Shown here: piece by piece, positions 25,592 to 34,007 of the stretch | Numbering within the stretch: position 1 is the first letter of the stretch | Layout of the letters: each line of letters starts with the position of its first letter | Source: Helicobacter baculiformis | GTDB lineage: Bacteria; Campylobacterota; Campylobacteria; Campylobacterales; Helicobacteraceae | DNA: 64,000 nt | Direction of reading: 5' to 3' | Assembly (NCBI RefSeq): GCF_900197685.1 | Contig: NZ_FZMF01000019.1 | Location: 1-64,000 of the forward strand | Program-made: the position numbers and the translations under genes | Notes under the pieces: model-generated | What the model saw: the letters and a program-made list of their open reading frames with translations, nothing else | Told to the model about the DNA's origin: nothing | Database searches by the model: none

Positions 25592-26595
25592 CCCTCTAAG
25601 TCATTTAAAGTGAGTGGGTGAGCGTATTCTAGGTCTTTAGTTGCTTTCTTGCCTAAGATTTGAGGAAGCAACTTGGGGGCAAGACCTGCATTAGGGCGCA
25701 GGGCTTTCACATGTTCTCTGGTGATTGTTGTCCCCTTTTTAAGGGTTTTGGTGATAAACAGACTCCTAGCGAATTGTCTCCCTTCTTGTGGAATCTCTTC
25801 AAGGGGGTTATCAAATCCCAACGCTAAGTGGGTGTTATGTATATCAGACACCATTTGTGTAAACTCTTGAGCATTCATACTAAAAGATCGATCCACGCTT
25901 TCAAGACTTTTATCTAAAATGAAATGTTTTTCGATCATGCTAGCTTTAAGGGCGGTGGCAATGATAGCACTCAAGCTTCCTAAAGTATGGTCGCTCAAAC
26001 CATAGGAGGTTTGGTAGCGTTCTTGCAATAATGGCATGCGCCCTAAATTAGCGGCTTGTAAGGGCGTGGGATAGGCACTGGTGCAATGTAAGAGTGTAAT
26101 TTGAGAATTGCCCACTTTGTGGCAGGCTTGCAAGGCATCCAAAATCTCGGTATGCGTGGCAATGCCGGTGGAGATGATAAGGGGTTTGTGCGTACTGGCT
26201 ACTTGAGCGATGAGTTCTAAATCAGTGATCTCGAAACTGGCGATTTTGTACATTGGGCAATTAAGTTTTTCTAAGAGCTCCAAACCCTTTATACTAAAAA
26301 CTGAACTAAAAAGTTCTAGTTCCAAATCTTTAGCACGCTCAAAAAGGACATTATGCCATTCTAAGGGCATGGCAGCGCGCTGGTAGAGCTGGTATAAAGT
26401 CTCTTGATCCCAGAGCGTGCCCTGAATAACAAAAGGAGGTTTCTTAGAGTTGAGAGTTAAACAATCTGGAGTATAGGTTTGGAGCTTAGCCGCATTTGCA
26501 CCCGTAGCCTTGATAGTTTCTAAGGATTGTAGGGCAATGGAGAGCGATTGGGCATGGTTAGCGCTGAGTTCAGCAACGATATAGGGGGCGGGCAT
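25588..26595 (-). CDS. pseI: Pseudaminic acid synthase PseI
   Basis: About 335-residue NeuB-family enzyme that condenses 2,4-diacetamido-2,4,6-trideoxy-L-altrose with phosphoenolpyruvate to form pseudaminic acid for flagellin glycosylation. The N-terminal barrel has AELSANHAQS, KLQTYTPD and YKIASFEITD; the C-terminal antifreeze-like SAF domain begins near residue 280 (RSLFITKTLKKGT). The ATG at 26595 is chosen over an in-frame GTG two codons upstream because AAGAG sits about 6 bases before it. It is the last of pseF-pseG-pseH-pseI. Confidence 0.92.
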   Translation of the reverse strand: MPAPYIVAELSANHAQSLSIALQSLETIKATGANAAKLQTYTPDCLTLNSKKPPFVIQGTLWDQETLYQLYQRAAMPLEWHNVLFERAKDLELELFSSVFSIKGLELLEKLNCPMYKIASFEITDLELIAQVASTHKPLIISTGIATHTEILDALQACHKVGNSQITLLHCTSAYPTPLQAANLGRMPLLQERYQTSYGLSDHTLGSLSAIIATALKASMIEKHFILDKSLESVDRSFSMNAQEFTQMVSDIHNTHLALGFDNPLEEIPQEGRQFARSLFITKTLKKGTTITREHVKALRPNAGLAPKLLPQILGKKATKDLEYAHPLTLNDLEG

Positions 26596-26606
26596 GGACA
26601 CTCTTT

Positions 26607-27188
26607 TTAAGCATTATAGCTAAAGGGAGAGAGTTTGACAAATAGCCATACATCGTGATAGTGTCCATCACGGTAAATAAAATCGCGTAAAAAGCCTTCC
26701 TTGCGGTAGGCGTGGCGTTGGTAGAAATGTAAAGCTCTTTGATTGTTAGACAACACTTCTAGATGCAAGGCATGGAGGCGCATTTTATAGAATGCGATAA
26801 ATTCCAAAGCGTCTAAAATTTGCGCACCCACGCGTTGCAGGTTAGGGTTTTTATAAATCCCCAAAAAGGCATGGCGGTGGATGGCATGGACACGGGTTAG
26901 CGACCCTACACCCAAGAGGGTATTTTCTTGTTTGAAGAGATAGTAAGCACTGCTCGTATTGGTCTTAAGCTGTTCGATAAATTGGAGGTGTGCTTCTAAA
27001 CTAATATGCTGGTTGACCATCCATGCGCTGGTTTCTGGATGATTGCGAAAAGCGAGGATTTCTAAGCGTTCTTTGGGTGTGGTGTCGACAAAATGGCAGG
27101 CATATAGGGGGCGGCTTTGTTCCTGTTGAAAAGTGGTGGGAGGAATATCAAAACTTTTAGAAAGCCATGATAGATCGGTGTTGCTCAT
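26607..27188 (-). CDS. pseH: PseH, GNAT N-acetyltransferase of pseudaminic acid synthesis
   Basis: 193-residue GNAT-fold enzyme that acetylates the 4-amino group of the UDP-sugar intermediate. The acetyl-CoA core is visible as VGSLTRVHAIHRHAFLGIYK and the QRVGAQILDALEFIAF helix, ending in the LEVLSNNQRALHFYQRHAY segment common in this family. The ATG overlaps the pseG stop by four bases (ATGA). Pathway order: PseH acts before PseG, then PseI, then PseF. Confidence 0.9.
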   Translation of the reverse strand: MSNTDLSWLSKSFDIPPTTFQQEQSRPLYACHFVDTTPKERLEILAFRNHPETSAWMVNQHISLEAHLQFIEQLKTNTSSAYYLFKQENTLLGVGSLTRVHAIHRHAFLGIYKNPNLQRVGAQILDALEFIAFYKMRLHALHLEVLSNNQRALHFYQRHAYRKEGFLRDFIYRDGHYHDVWLFVKLSPFSYNA

Positions 27189-28075
27189 ATTAAGATCGCT
27201 TCTAAGGTAGGTTCAAGTTTAGCACCAATAGCTAGAGCTTGCTGGACGGTTTGCATACGCATGCGCACCTGTAAGTCCAAGACGGATAGATCGCTAAGCA
27301 AGCTTTCCAAACCGGTAGACTTGCAAGCTTGAATTTGGCTTAGAGCGTGGAGCTGGGGAATTTGGTTTGGAGCAATGGGCAGGGCTAGAATGGGCGTCAA
27401 ACTTAACATGGCTTCATAAAGCATCCCTCCTGCACCCAGTAATGCGATATCGCTTTGGTGCAATAGGTCAGCAATGGCGGGTAAATCCAAATTAACATGA
27501 TAGGAGGCATAGGTTTTGTGAGGTAATGCCCGCACAATTTCCAAAGGGGCACATATATGGACAAAAAGATGGGTTCTTCCTAAAAGCTCTAAGGCTTGCT
27601 GATAATAGGGGAGACTTTGCCTGCTCCCACCAAAGGACATAAAAAGAGTGCTAGGAGCGGCTTGTAAAGGTTTTTGAGGGGCTATAAACGCGCGCTCAAA
27701 AGGCATGAAAGTACAGCCTAAGAAATGGTGTTTCGAGGGCATGTAAAGAGTCTCTGCACGGTAAGCAGGATTAAGAATTGAAATATCCGTTGGAAGATTG
27801 GCACGCGGAGAGTCTTCTATCACGATCAGATGATGCGCCCGTGCACGCACATGGTAGTAGAAATCTAGGGGAGCTAGGTAACTATCCACGATCAGATCGG
27901 CATGGTAATTTAGGGTATCGTCTTTGAGCCAATCTATGGATATATCAGCTAATTCGTGGGGTGCGATCACACATGCGTTTAAACCGATATGTTTAAGGTG
28001 TTGTTTGAGTTTTTGGGCGCGTCTAAGATGCCCTAAACCACTTGTAGGGGTTGCATCAGCAAGGATTTTGAGCAT
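27185..28075 (-). CDS. pseG: PseG, UDP-sugar hydrolase of pseudaminic acid synthesis
   Basis: About 296-residue GT-B-fold hydrolase that removes UDP from the diacetamido-altrose intermediate. Motifs: ADATPTSGLGHLRRA at the N-terminus with the catalytic GxGHxxR, LFMSFGGSRQ, and GAGGMLYEA in the nucleotide-binding half. The start is the ATG at 28075 (MLKILADATP), which overlaps pseF by 20 bases; the longer open frame would add 11 residues lying within pseF. Confidence 0.9.
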   Translation of the reverse strand: MLKILADATPTSGLGHLRRAQKLKQHLKHIGLNACVIAPHELADISIDWLKDDTLNYHADLIVDSYLAPLDFYYHVRARAHHLIVIEDSPRANLPTDISILNPAYRAETLYMPSKHHFLGCTFMPFERAFIAPQKPLQAAPSTLFMSFGGSRQSLPYYQQALELLGRTHLFVHICAPLEIVRALPHKTYASYHVNLDLPAIADLLHQSDIALLGAGGMLYEAMLSLTPILALPIAPNQIPQLHALSQIQACKSTGLESLLSDLSVLDLQVRMRMQTVQQALAIGAKLEPTLEAILI

Positions 28076-28748
28076 GGGTACGCAAGAGTTGGTATTTAAG
28101 TTTGGCAAGCTCTAGGTCTTCTAAAGTATCGATGTCTTGAGCGTGAAGATGGGGCACAATGATGGGGAAGGAATGGGGAGCTAAAAGGGGCTCGAGCTGA
28201 CTGAAGTGCTTTGCCTGCCCCATATAAAAAAGTCCCGTATCATGGTAGAGAGGGGGGAGATCTTGAGAGCGTGCGTTCAAGTGTTGGGCAAAAAGGGGGC
28301 TAATCTCAGGAGTGAGAGCGAAGGAGCGATAGGGCGATGAGGCGTAGGGAGTGAGTGCTAGGGCGTATTTGTAGATAGGGTTATTATGAAGAGCTTTGAT
28401 CGCCTCCTGAATGTGGCACACTTGTAAAAGTACACTCGTGCCATAGAGCACACAGACCATTCTGGTAGGCGGAAGTTGTAGGGTTGTAATGGCATGGGCA
28501 ACCACATCTAGAGTGGGGGTAAAGTCATCCGCTAAATTGGCAGGGCGTAAAAAGGGGGTTGTTGCGCCGGAAGCTCTAGCAATTTGAGCAATTTCTTGGC
28601 TGTCGGTGGAAACAACGACCTGTGTGAAAAGTCGAGAGTTAATGGCAGTTTCTATAACATGGGTAATAAGGGGTTTGCCTAGAAAGGGGTAGATATTCTT
28701 TTGGGGAATCCGCTTACTTTGTGCGCGCGCCAAAATAAGAGCAAGCAT
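28056..28748 (-). CDS. pseF: Pseudaminic acid cytidylyltransferase PseF
   Basis: 230-residue CMP-sugar synthetase that activates pseudaminic acid with CTP. The N-terminal nucleotide-binding motif LILARAQSKRIPQKN and the VSTDSQEIAQIA segment identify the family. First gene of the pse group, with an AGGAG site before the ATG; it starts 7 bases after the flgH stop, so flagellar L-ring and flagellin-sugar genes may share a transcript. Confidence 0.9.
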   Translation of the reverse strand: MLALILARAQSKRIPQKNIYPFLGKPLITHVIETAINSRLFTQVVVSTDSQEIAQIARASGATTPFLRPANLADDFTPTLDVVAHAITTLQLPPTRMVCVLYGTSVLLQVCHIQEAIKALHNNPIYKYALALTPYASSPYRSFALTPEISPLFAQHLNARSQDLPPLYHDTGLFYMGQAKHFSQLEPLLAPHSFPIIVPHLHAQDIDTLEDLELAKLKYQLLRTHAQNPC

Positions 28749-28755
28749 TCATCTC

Positions 28756-29460
28756 CTAATAGGGGAATTGGGATTCTAAAACATCATTGGCGAGCTTTTT
28801 CTTGTTGCTCGCACTTAAAGAACCAAGATTGGTGTAAGAAATCTTGGCATCGGCGATGTATTTTGACTGCACTACATTATCTCTATTGATATCAAAGGGG
28901 CGCACCACCCCGCTAAGCTTGATAACCTGTTTTTCTCCATCAACTAAAATCTCTTTGCTACCATAGATGAAGTAATTACCATTTTCCAAGACTTTGACAA
29001 TCCTAGCCGTAAGAGTGAATTTGAGATCTTCGCTCTTTTTTTGCGCCCCTCCACCCTTAAAATTATTGTTAGTGGTGGATTGGGTCAGACTATAATTATT
29101 CTTGTCATCTAAAAACTGAGCTTGACTTTTTTTATTGAGGTCCCTACCATTGTAGGTTAATCTAGGTGCGCTGGAAGTTCCATTAGATGCGCTCTTGTAA
29201 TCTTTAGAAGTGCTGTAGTTAGCGCTCGCGCTTTCAGAAATCTCTACGGTAACCAGATCGTTAGGCTTCATGGCGCGCCTATCTGCAAACAAGGGGCGTT
29301 CACCCTGTCCGAAAAGACTCCCGGGCTTAGAAATTTCAGGAATGAACTCTTTTGAAGGCATCTCTTCTACATAATCTGGTGGATCGAATTTAATCCCGGG
29401 TTCTACAGCATTGATCACACTCATACATACCACTAATCCGATCAGTTTAACTCTGAGCAT
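28756..29460 (-). CDS. flgH: Flagellar L-ring protein FlgH
   Basis: 234-residue outer-membrane L-ring subunit that forms the bushing around the rod. Very close to H. pylori FlgH: PDYVEEMPSKEFIPE, GSLFGQGERPLFADRRAMKP, NNFKGGGAQKKSEDL, KVLENGNYFIYG. It has an N-terminal signal peptide; a cysteine at residue 12 has no good lipobox before it, so lipidation is doubtful. TATAAT-like sequence at 29490-29495 on the minus strand may be its promoter, back to back with that of the outer-membrane protein gene. Confidence 0.95.
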   Translation of the reverse strand: MLRVKLIGLVVCMSVINAVEPGIKFDPPDYVEEMPSKEFIPEISKPGSLFGQGERPLFADRRAMKPNDLVTVEISESASANYSTSKDYKSASNGTSSAPRLTYNGRDLNKKSQAQFLDDKNNYSLTQSTTNNNFKGGGAQKKSEDLKFTLTARIVKVLENGNYFIYGSKEILVDGEKQVIKLSGVVRPFDINRDNVVQSKYIADAKISYTNLGSLSASNKKKLANDVLESQFPY

Positions 29461-29496
29461 GCCCTTCCTTAGCCCCTTTTTTAGCCCTAATTATAC

Positions 29497-29502
29497 TATA
29501 AT
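29497..29502 (+). promoter_or_regulatory. -10 box of the outer-membrane protein gene
   Basis: Perfect TATAAT 34 bases before the ATG at 29537. A minus-strand TATAAT at 29490-29495 almost touches it, so this gene and flgH have overlapping divergent promoters and may compete for polymerase. Confidence 0.6.
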
Positions 29503-29536
29503 AGGGGTTTCAGAGTCATTAGTTTTAGGAAAGAAG

Positions 29537-30235
29537 ATGCAAAAAAGACGCGGGCTAAAGTGGGTTTTAGGGGCTGTTTTGGGCATGGGGGGCTTGCAAG
29601 CAACAGAAACTCCTGAATGGATGAAGGGGCTCATCGTAGGAGCAAGTTATCAGACTGGCGCTATCAATATTCTGACAAAGAGTAATGGTGTGCCTCATAA
29701 TATGAATGTAAGCGGCAATGGATTGGGTTTGCTAATAGGTTACACTGGTTATTTTAGAGATGATCAAATGCTCGGGGCGCGCTATTATGCTTTTTTTGAC
29801 TGGCAAGCTTTTGGTGCACAATACCCAAAAAGTCCTTACGGAGGCGGAGGATATTATGGGGGTAGTAATTTACTCGTCTATGGCGCTGCTGCAGATTTTT
29901 TTTATAACTTTTTTCAAGGGTCTTTCTATCGAGACGACATTTCGCTAGACTTGGGTGCGTATGTGGGTGTAGGCATTGCAGGTAATTCGTGGCTTTTAGG
30001 TAGTGGAGGGCAAGACAAAATGGGGATTCCCCCTTGGGGGCTGTCTAATGTGAGCGTAAGCGCGTTCCAATTTCTTTTTAATGTGGGAATCAGGGCGTTA
30101 ATAGTGGGTGAACATGGCATTGATCTAGGCTTTAAAATCCCCAGTATCAACAACCGCTATTACATTGGCGATAATTTCAGTGTGCGCTTACGCAGAAGCT
30201 TTGCTTTTTACATTGGTTACAACTACCACTTCTAG
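29537..30235 (+). CDS. Helicobacter outer-membrane beta-barrel protein (Hop/Hor-like)
   Basis: 232 residues with a signal peptide (cleavage after GLQA, about residue 22), alternating beta-strand pattern, a Gly/Tyr-rich YGGGGYYGG loop, and the C-terminal barrel strand RRSFAFYIGYNYHF with terminal Phe, typical of Helicobacter outer-membrane proteins. The start at 29537 has an AGGAAAG site; the frame is open further upstream but overlaps flgH. Its place next to flgH and nucT matches HorE (HP0324) in H. pylori. Adhesin or porin function is not readable. Confidence 0.85.
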   Translation: MQKRRGLKWVLGAVLGMGGLQATETPEWMKGLIVGASYQTGAINILTKSNGVPHNMNVSGNGLGLLIGYTGYFRDDQMLGARYYAFFDWQAFGAQYPKSPYGGGGYYGGSNLLVYGAAADFFYNFFQGSFYRDDISLDLGAYVGVGIAGNSWLLGSGGQDKMGIPPWGLSNVSVSAFQFLFNVGIRALIVGEHGIDLGFKIPSINNRYYIGDNFSVRLRRSFAFYIGYNYHF

Positions 30236-30786
30236 TGATAGGGGATGCACGCTTTGAGCATCCTCTTATAGTAGCTTTGTGCTTTTTGAATGAGACTAGA
30301 ATCATTATCCTTGAGCAATAATTCGTAACTATTTTCAAAGGCGTTTTTGCTCCAGTTAGCCGAACCTAGAAAAATCCATTGGTCGTCAATAAGGGCAAGT
30401 TTTTGGTGCATAATGCCGTGATAGGCATTTTGGAAGTGTTTGGATACTTTGGCTTCTATACCTTGTAATAAGCAAGTTTTAATCCCGTCATATTTAGATA
30501 AATAAGCGATCGTGGAATGTTTCCCATGAACATTGCTACCATAGTCGTAGATAATATTGATCTTGACTCCACGACTTGCAGCATCTTTCAAGGCTTTGGC
30601 AATCTTTTGGTGTGTAAAACTATAGATAGCGATATTAATATGATTTTTAGCCATGTTGATTCCTGAAATCAGACTATTAAGCGCTTCCTTTTGCTCGTAA
30701 GGGAGCATATAAAGTGTGGGGGTAGCGTGCAAAATACCCATTAATGCACAAGGTAAGAATAATGATTTTAAAGACCAACGCGCCAT
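30232..30786 (-). CDS. nucT: NucT-type phospholipase D-fold nuclease
   Basis: 184-residue exported nuclease: an N-terminal hydrophobic segment (signal peptide or anchor) and a single PLD active site with MHQKLALIDDQWIFLGSANWS pattern (HxK(x)4D then GSxN). H. pylori NucT (HP0323) is membrane-bound, cuts DNA outside the cytoplasm and supports purine scavenging and DNA uptake. Position between the outer-membrane protein and the poly-E gene matches H. pylori. Its stop overlaps the convergent stop of the outer-membrane gene by four bases. Confidence 0.92.
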   Translation of the reverse strand: MARWSLKSLFLPCALMGILHATPTLYMLPYEQKEALNSLISGINMAKNHINIAIYSFTHQKIAKALKDAASRGVKINIIYDYGSNVHGKHSTIAYLSKYDGIKTCLLQGIEAKVSKHFQNAYHGIMHQKLALIDDQWIFLGSANWSKNAFENSYELLLKDNDSSLIQKAQSYYKRMLKACIPYH

Positions 30787-30843
30787 TGAGAATCTCCTTA
30801 GATTTTTAATTTCTCGTTAAAGCAAAATAGGCAAATTTTGTAT

Positions 30844-30849
30844 TATAAT
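30844..30849 (+). promoter_or_regulatory. -10 box of the poly-E-rich gene
   Basis: Perfect TATAAT 35 bases before the proposed TTG start at 30884; it may drive the poly-E, gmk group. Confidence 0.6.
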
Positions 30850-30883
30850 GTGGAATTTAGGTAGTTTCGCTTAAGGAGTGGCG

Positions 30884-32791
30884 TTGAAAATCTTGTTGGT
30901 CAATCAAAATAAAATGGTCGAAAAGTTGTTTGAGAACATCGCCAGAAAGCTCGCTTTAGAGTTGATAGTGCAAGAGCATGTTGATGAAGCACTTCCCAAA
31001 CTTCAAGAGGGTGGGGATTACTTTTTCTTTGCAGATGACACTGTAGTAGATGAGATAGAATATAGCAAGATTGAAGCGCACTTAGAATCATGTAAGCTGA
31101 GTGCTTTCATACATAGAAAGACAATTATTCCCTTTGGGTCTTTCACACACTATATTCAAAAGCCTTTTTTGCCCACTGATGTATTGCATATCTTAGAGAG
31201 GACCATAGAGGCGTTGCATTTGCATGCGGAGGAGGCAGAACAATCTCAAGAGACTCCTGCAATAGCTGATGATGACATGGTTTTTGGTTCAGATTCCAAT
31301 TTAAGTCAGTTGGAAGAACTAGAAAATTTATTTAATGCTGAAGCGGCGGCACCAACCCCAAAACCTTCTGTGCAAACTCCTGAAGAGCACACAGAGGGAG
31401 AGTTAAAAAAAACTCAGGAACCCCAAGAAGTTATAATGCCTGATGTGCCTGAACAGGCCCAGACCCCTCCCCCTTCTAACATAGAATCCTCAGACGCAAC
31501 AGAAACACAGATCACCCAAAAAACTATGGATTTTTCTTTGGAAGATCTGCTACCTGTAGACAATAGCGGCAATATAGAAGAGGATGCCCATGAGGAATTG
31601 CCTCACACGCAGGAACAACCAGTCGCATCGGTTGAAGAGTCTGTCGCCCCAGAATCGGCAGCGCCTTTGGCGCAAGAATCACTAGAAGAGATTCCCGCAG
31701 AACTAGAACATACAGAACTAGAACATACAGAACTAGAACATACAGAACTAGAACATACAGAACTAGAACATACAGAACCAAAGGTAGAAGTGCCTGTTGC
31801 AGAAGAGGCGCAGGTGGCGAGTTCTCTAGATCAAGCCACTCAGGAAACACCTATGGAATCAACTCAGGAATCATCCTCTCTCCAAACAGGTTCAGAGGCG
31901 CTTGCACAACCAGAAGCGCACGTTTTGGAAGAGGCAACCCAAGGTATGGAAGATACCCCAAACACTCCTACCCCAGACGCTTCACTAGAATCTGTACAGA
32001 GTTCTGGCGGTGCAACATCGGATACAGAGTTAAGCTCAGTAGAGGAAGCAGAGTTATCTCAGTCGGAAGATGAAAGCACGCTAAAATCTCAAGAGGACAT
32101 GGAACTCAGTCAAGAGTTAGAGCCGGAGTCCGTTGAGGATTCTACGCAGCACGAGGAGTTGCCTCCTCAAGAAGAAGCACACACAGAAGAAATAGCCACC
32201 ACAGAAGAATCTCATGTTGAAGCATCTCAAGCACCATCTCACACGCAACTAGAGGAGGTGGATTCTACAGAAATGCTAGATTCTGAACCTGATATACAAG
32301 AACTTGAACCTCAAGACATCGCGCATATTGAAGATATTCCCGGATCTATTATGGCAAGCGTGATGGACGAACCCTATGAAGATTTAAAGAGTAAAGATAC
32401 TGACACACAGGGAGCTGTGGGGGCAGAAACAGAACAGCCAATGCCTCTAGAAGAATCCGTTGTAGCACAGGAAGTTACTACAGAACCTGCGACGGCCCTA
32501 GATTCAGAAAATGCGCAAGCTAACTCTGCAGAAAAAGTAGTTGCACTAGAAAGCTCTAGCTTAGAGGCTGATCCAGTGCCTGCATTTGCGGAAAATCTCG
32601 ACGCTACATCTGAAATAAAGGCGATGGATTCTACCGAGCAAGAGGACGAAGTTACACAGAACACATCTGATCAAAGCCATGCACCTGCTACCCTAACCCT
32701 TGATCTTCAAAGCTTGCTCAAAGATTTACCCATCGATCCTAAGATTTTAGAGAATAAGGTTTTAAGTATTCAAATCACAGACAAAGTCTAA
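30884..32791 (+). CDS. Poly-E-rich protein with N-terminal receiver-like domain
   Basis: About 635 residues, counterpart of the H. pylori poly-E-rich protein HP0322. Residues 1-115 (MKILLVNQNKMVEKLF ... HYIQKPFLPTDVLHILE) look like a response-regulator receiver fold with a KPF motif, but the usual phospho-acceptor pocket is not obvious. Residues ~120-595 are extremely acidic and disordered, rich in Glu, Ser, Thr, Gln, with five ELEHT repeats. The last 30 residues (LDLQSLLKDLPID) form a folded-looking tail. The start TTG at 30884 is chosen because AAGGAG lies 5 bases upstream; a GTG at 30878 overlaps that site. Function is unknown to me; its neighbours are nucT and gmk. Confidence 0.8.
   Translation: MKILLVNQNKMVEKLFENIARKLALELIVQEHVDEALPKLQEGGDYFFFADDTVVDEIEYSKIEAHLESCKLSAFIHRKTIIPFGSFTHYIQKPFLPTDVLHILERTIEALHLHAEEAEQSQETPAIADDDMVFGSDSNLSQLEELENLFNAEAAAPTPKPSVQTPEEHTEGELKKTQEPQEVIMPDVPEQAQTPPPSNIESSDATETQITQKTMDFSLEDLLPVDNSGNIEEDAHEELPHTQEQPVASVEESVAPESAAPLAQESLEEIPAELEHTELEHTELEHTELEHTELEHTEPKVEVPVAEEAQVASSLDQATQETPMESTQESSSLQTGSEALAQPEAHVLEEATQGMEDTPNTPTPDASLESVQSSGGATSDTELSSVEEAELSQSEDESTLKSQEDMELSQELEPESVEDSTQHEELPPQEEAHTEEIATTEESHVEASQAPSHTQLEEVDSTEMLDSEPDIQELEPQDIAHIEDIPGSIMASVMDEPYEDLKSKDTDTQGAVGAETEQPMPLEESVVAQEVTTEPATALDSENAQANSAEKVVALESSSLEADPVPAFAENLDATSEIKAMDSTEQEDEVTQNTSDQSHAPATLTLDLQSLLKDLPIDPKILENKVLSIQITDKV
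31700..31774 (+). repeat. Five 15-base tandem repeats encoding ELEHT
   Basis: Five perfect consecutive copies of GAACTAGAACATACA in frame inside the poly-E gene. Copy-number change would alter protein length by five residues per unit without a frameshift. Confidence 0.9.
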
Positions 32792-33414
32792 TGTATACAG
32801 ATTCCTATAGAATGCTAATTTTAGCTGGCCCTAGTGGCGCTGGCAAGAGCACCTTGATTAAGTATTTGCTAGCCAATTGCAAGGATGTTTATTTTTCTAT
32901 TTCTACCACCACCCGTCCTAAGCGTACAGGAGAGATTCAGGGGCAACATTACTATTTTGTGTGTGAAGAAGAATTTGTAGAGGGGATTGCTAAAAACCAG
33001 TTTTTAGAGTGGGCACGTGTACATGGCTATTATTATGGCACTTCTCTAATACCCATTCAGCAGGCCTTACAAGCCAATCGGCTTGTGCTATTTGATATTG
33101 ATGTGCAGGGACATGCAAACTTGAAAAAGATTTACCCGAAAGCCACTTCCATTTTTATCACCACTAGGAATGCCCAAGTTCTAAAAGAACGCCTAGAACA
33201 ACGCCAAACCGATCCACAAGAGGTGATTGCGCAGAGACTCACCAATGCCTTTGGTGAATTGCAAGAAGTGGATAAATTTGATTATGTGGTGATCAATGAC
33301 AATTTAGAGCAGGCGCAAGAGAAAGTTTTATGTGTTGCCAAGACTTTGAGCTATAAGCAACAAATGTTTCCCAAAGACGCGTTATGTGCAGCGTGGAAAG
33401 GAGAGATACTTTAG
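32791..33414 (+). CDS. gmk: Guanylate kinase Gmk
   Basis: 207-residue nucleotide kinase converting GMP to GDP. P-loop ILAGPSGAGKSTLIKYL near residue 10, GMP-binding STTTRPKRTGEIQGQHY and the LFDIDVQGHANLK segment are intact. The ATG overlaps the last base of the poly-E stop (TAATG), so the two are translationally coupled, as in the H. pylori HP0322-HP0321 pair. Confidence 0.95.
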   Translation: MYTDSYRMLILAGPSGAGKSTLIKYLLANCKDVYFSISTTTRPKRTGEIQGQHYYFVCEEEFVEGIAKNQFLEWARVHGYYYGTSLIPIQQALQANRLVLFDIDVQGHANLKKIYPKATSIFITTRNAQVLKERLEQRQTDPQEVIAQRLTNAFGELQEVDKFDYVVINDNLEQAQEKVLCVAKTLSYKQQMFPKDALCAAWKGEIL

Positions 33415-33776
33415 TGCTTTCAAAACTCTTTGGCAGAAATCCCACTTAAGCAAACGCGATGCGTTTGTTTTGGCGAGTGGGATGAATGCCACTAATTCGT
33501 GGTATAATACCCGCATACGTTCGTATCTAGCGCAGGGAGTGCGCAAAGTTACGCCTTTGGAGATACGATGTGTGAGACCTGTAGGGAATGCGTTGGAGCT
33601 CAAACTCTGTAAAATCCCTACTATAGGGACACAGAGTGAGAACCAGCAAATGCGATGCGTTTGTTCCCTACGGGCAACATCGGCCAAGGAAGCCCAAAGT
33701 CTTAACACATTTGGGCGCTTCACAAGCCAGGTATAGTAGAATGCGCCCAACAACCCAATAAACAAAAGGATAAAAA
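33415..33776. other. Structured non-coding stretch, probable IS200/IS605 debris
   Basis: 362 bases between gmk and tatA without a supportable gene. It holds a nested hairpin at 33439-33483, a second palindrome CAAATGC-GAT-GCGTTTG at 33647-33663 nearly repeating the one at 33451-33467, and a two-tier stem-loop at 33605-33636 (CTCTGT/ACAGAG enclosing TCCCTA/TAGGGA). A 116-codon open frame crosses it (33386-33736); part of it recalls the tail of tnpB genes, whose ends overlap a guide RNA. This identification rests on memory of such ends and on structure, not on a match. tatA's promoter (TATAGT near 33733) lies at the right end. Confidence 0.4.
33439..33483. repeat. Nested hairpin, IS-end-like
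   Basis: Outer arms ATCCCACT / AGTGGGAT (8 bp) enclose an inner palindrome CAAACGC-GAT-GCGTTTG. The preceding GGCAGAAATCCCAC nearly repeats AGCAGAAATCCCAC at the junction hairpin near 15700 on the other strand. Confidence 0.5.
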
Positions 33777-34004
33777 ATGGGTGGTTTCACGAGTGTTTGG
33801 CATTGGCTGATCGTGTTGTTTGTGATCATCTTGTTATTCGGTGCGAAGAAGATTCCTGAACTTGCTAAGGGACTTGGAAGCGGAATCAAGAATTTCAAAA
33901 AAGCCGTCAGAGAGGATGAGGAAGAGGCGAAGGCACAAGATCCTCAAGTTTTGCAAACAAAAACGACAACGCAGCCCTCACAACAACAAGAACACAAGGC
34001 TTAG
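33777..34004 (+). CDS. tatA: Sec-independent translocase subunit TatA
   Basis: 75-residue Tat pore component: one N-terminal transmembrane helix ([15 protein letters not shown]), the conserved [14 protein letters not shown] hinge and amphipathic helix, and a Gln/Thr/Lys-rich C-terminal tail. AAAGGAT lies upstream of the ATG. It is followed after 3 bases by argS, as in H. pylori (HP0320-HP0319). Confidence 0.93.
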   Translation: MGGFTSVWHWLIVLFVIILLFGAKKIPELAKGLGSGIKNFKKAVREDEEEAKAQDPQVLQTKTTTQPSQQQEHKA

Positions 34005-34007
34005 GGC

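Noticed and set aside
31524-31850. Minus-strand open frame with repeated LVLYV units
   Set aside because: It is the antisense of the ELEHT repeats in the poly-E gene; the frame is open only because of the repeats.
33386-33736. 116-codon plus-strand frame across the gmk-tatA spacer
   Set aside because: It starts inside gmk, has no ribosome site and crosses several hairpins. Treated as possible tnpB-tail debris, not a gene.
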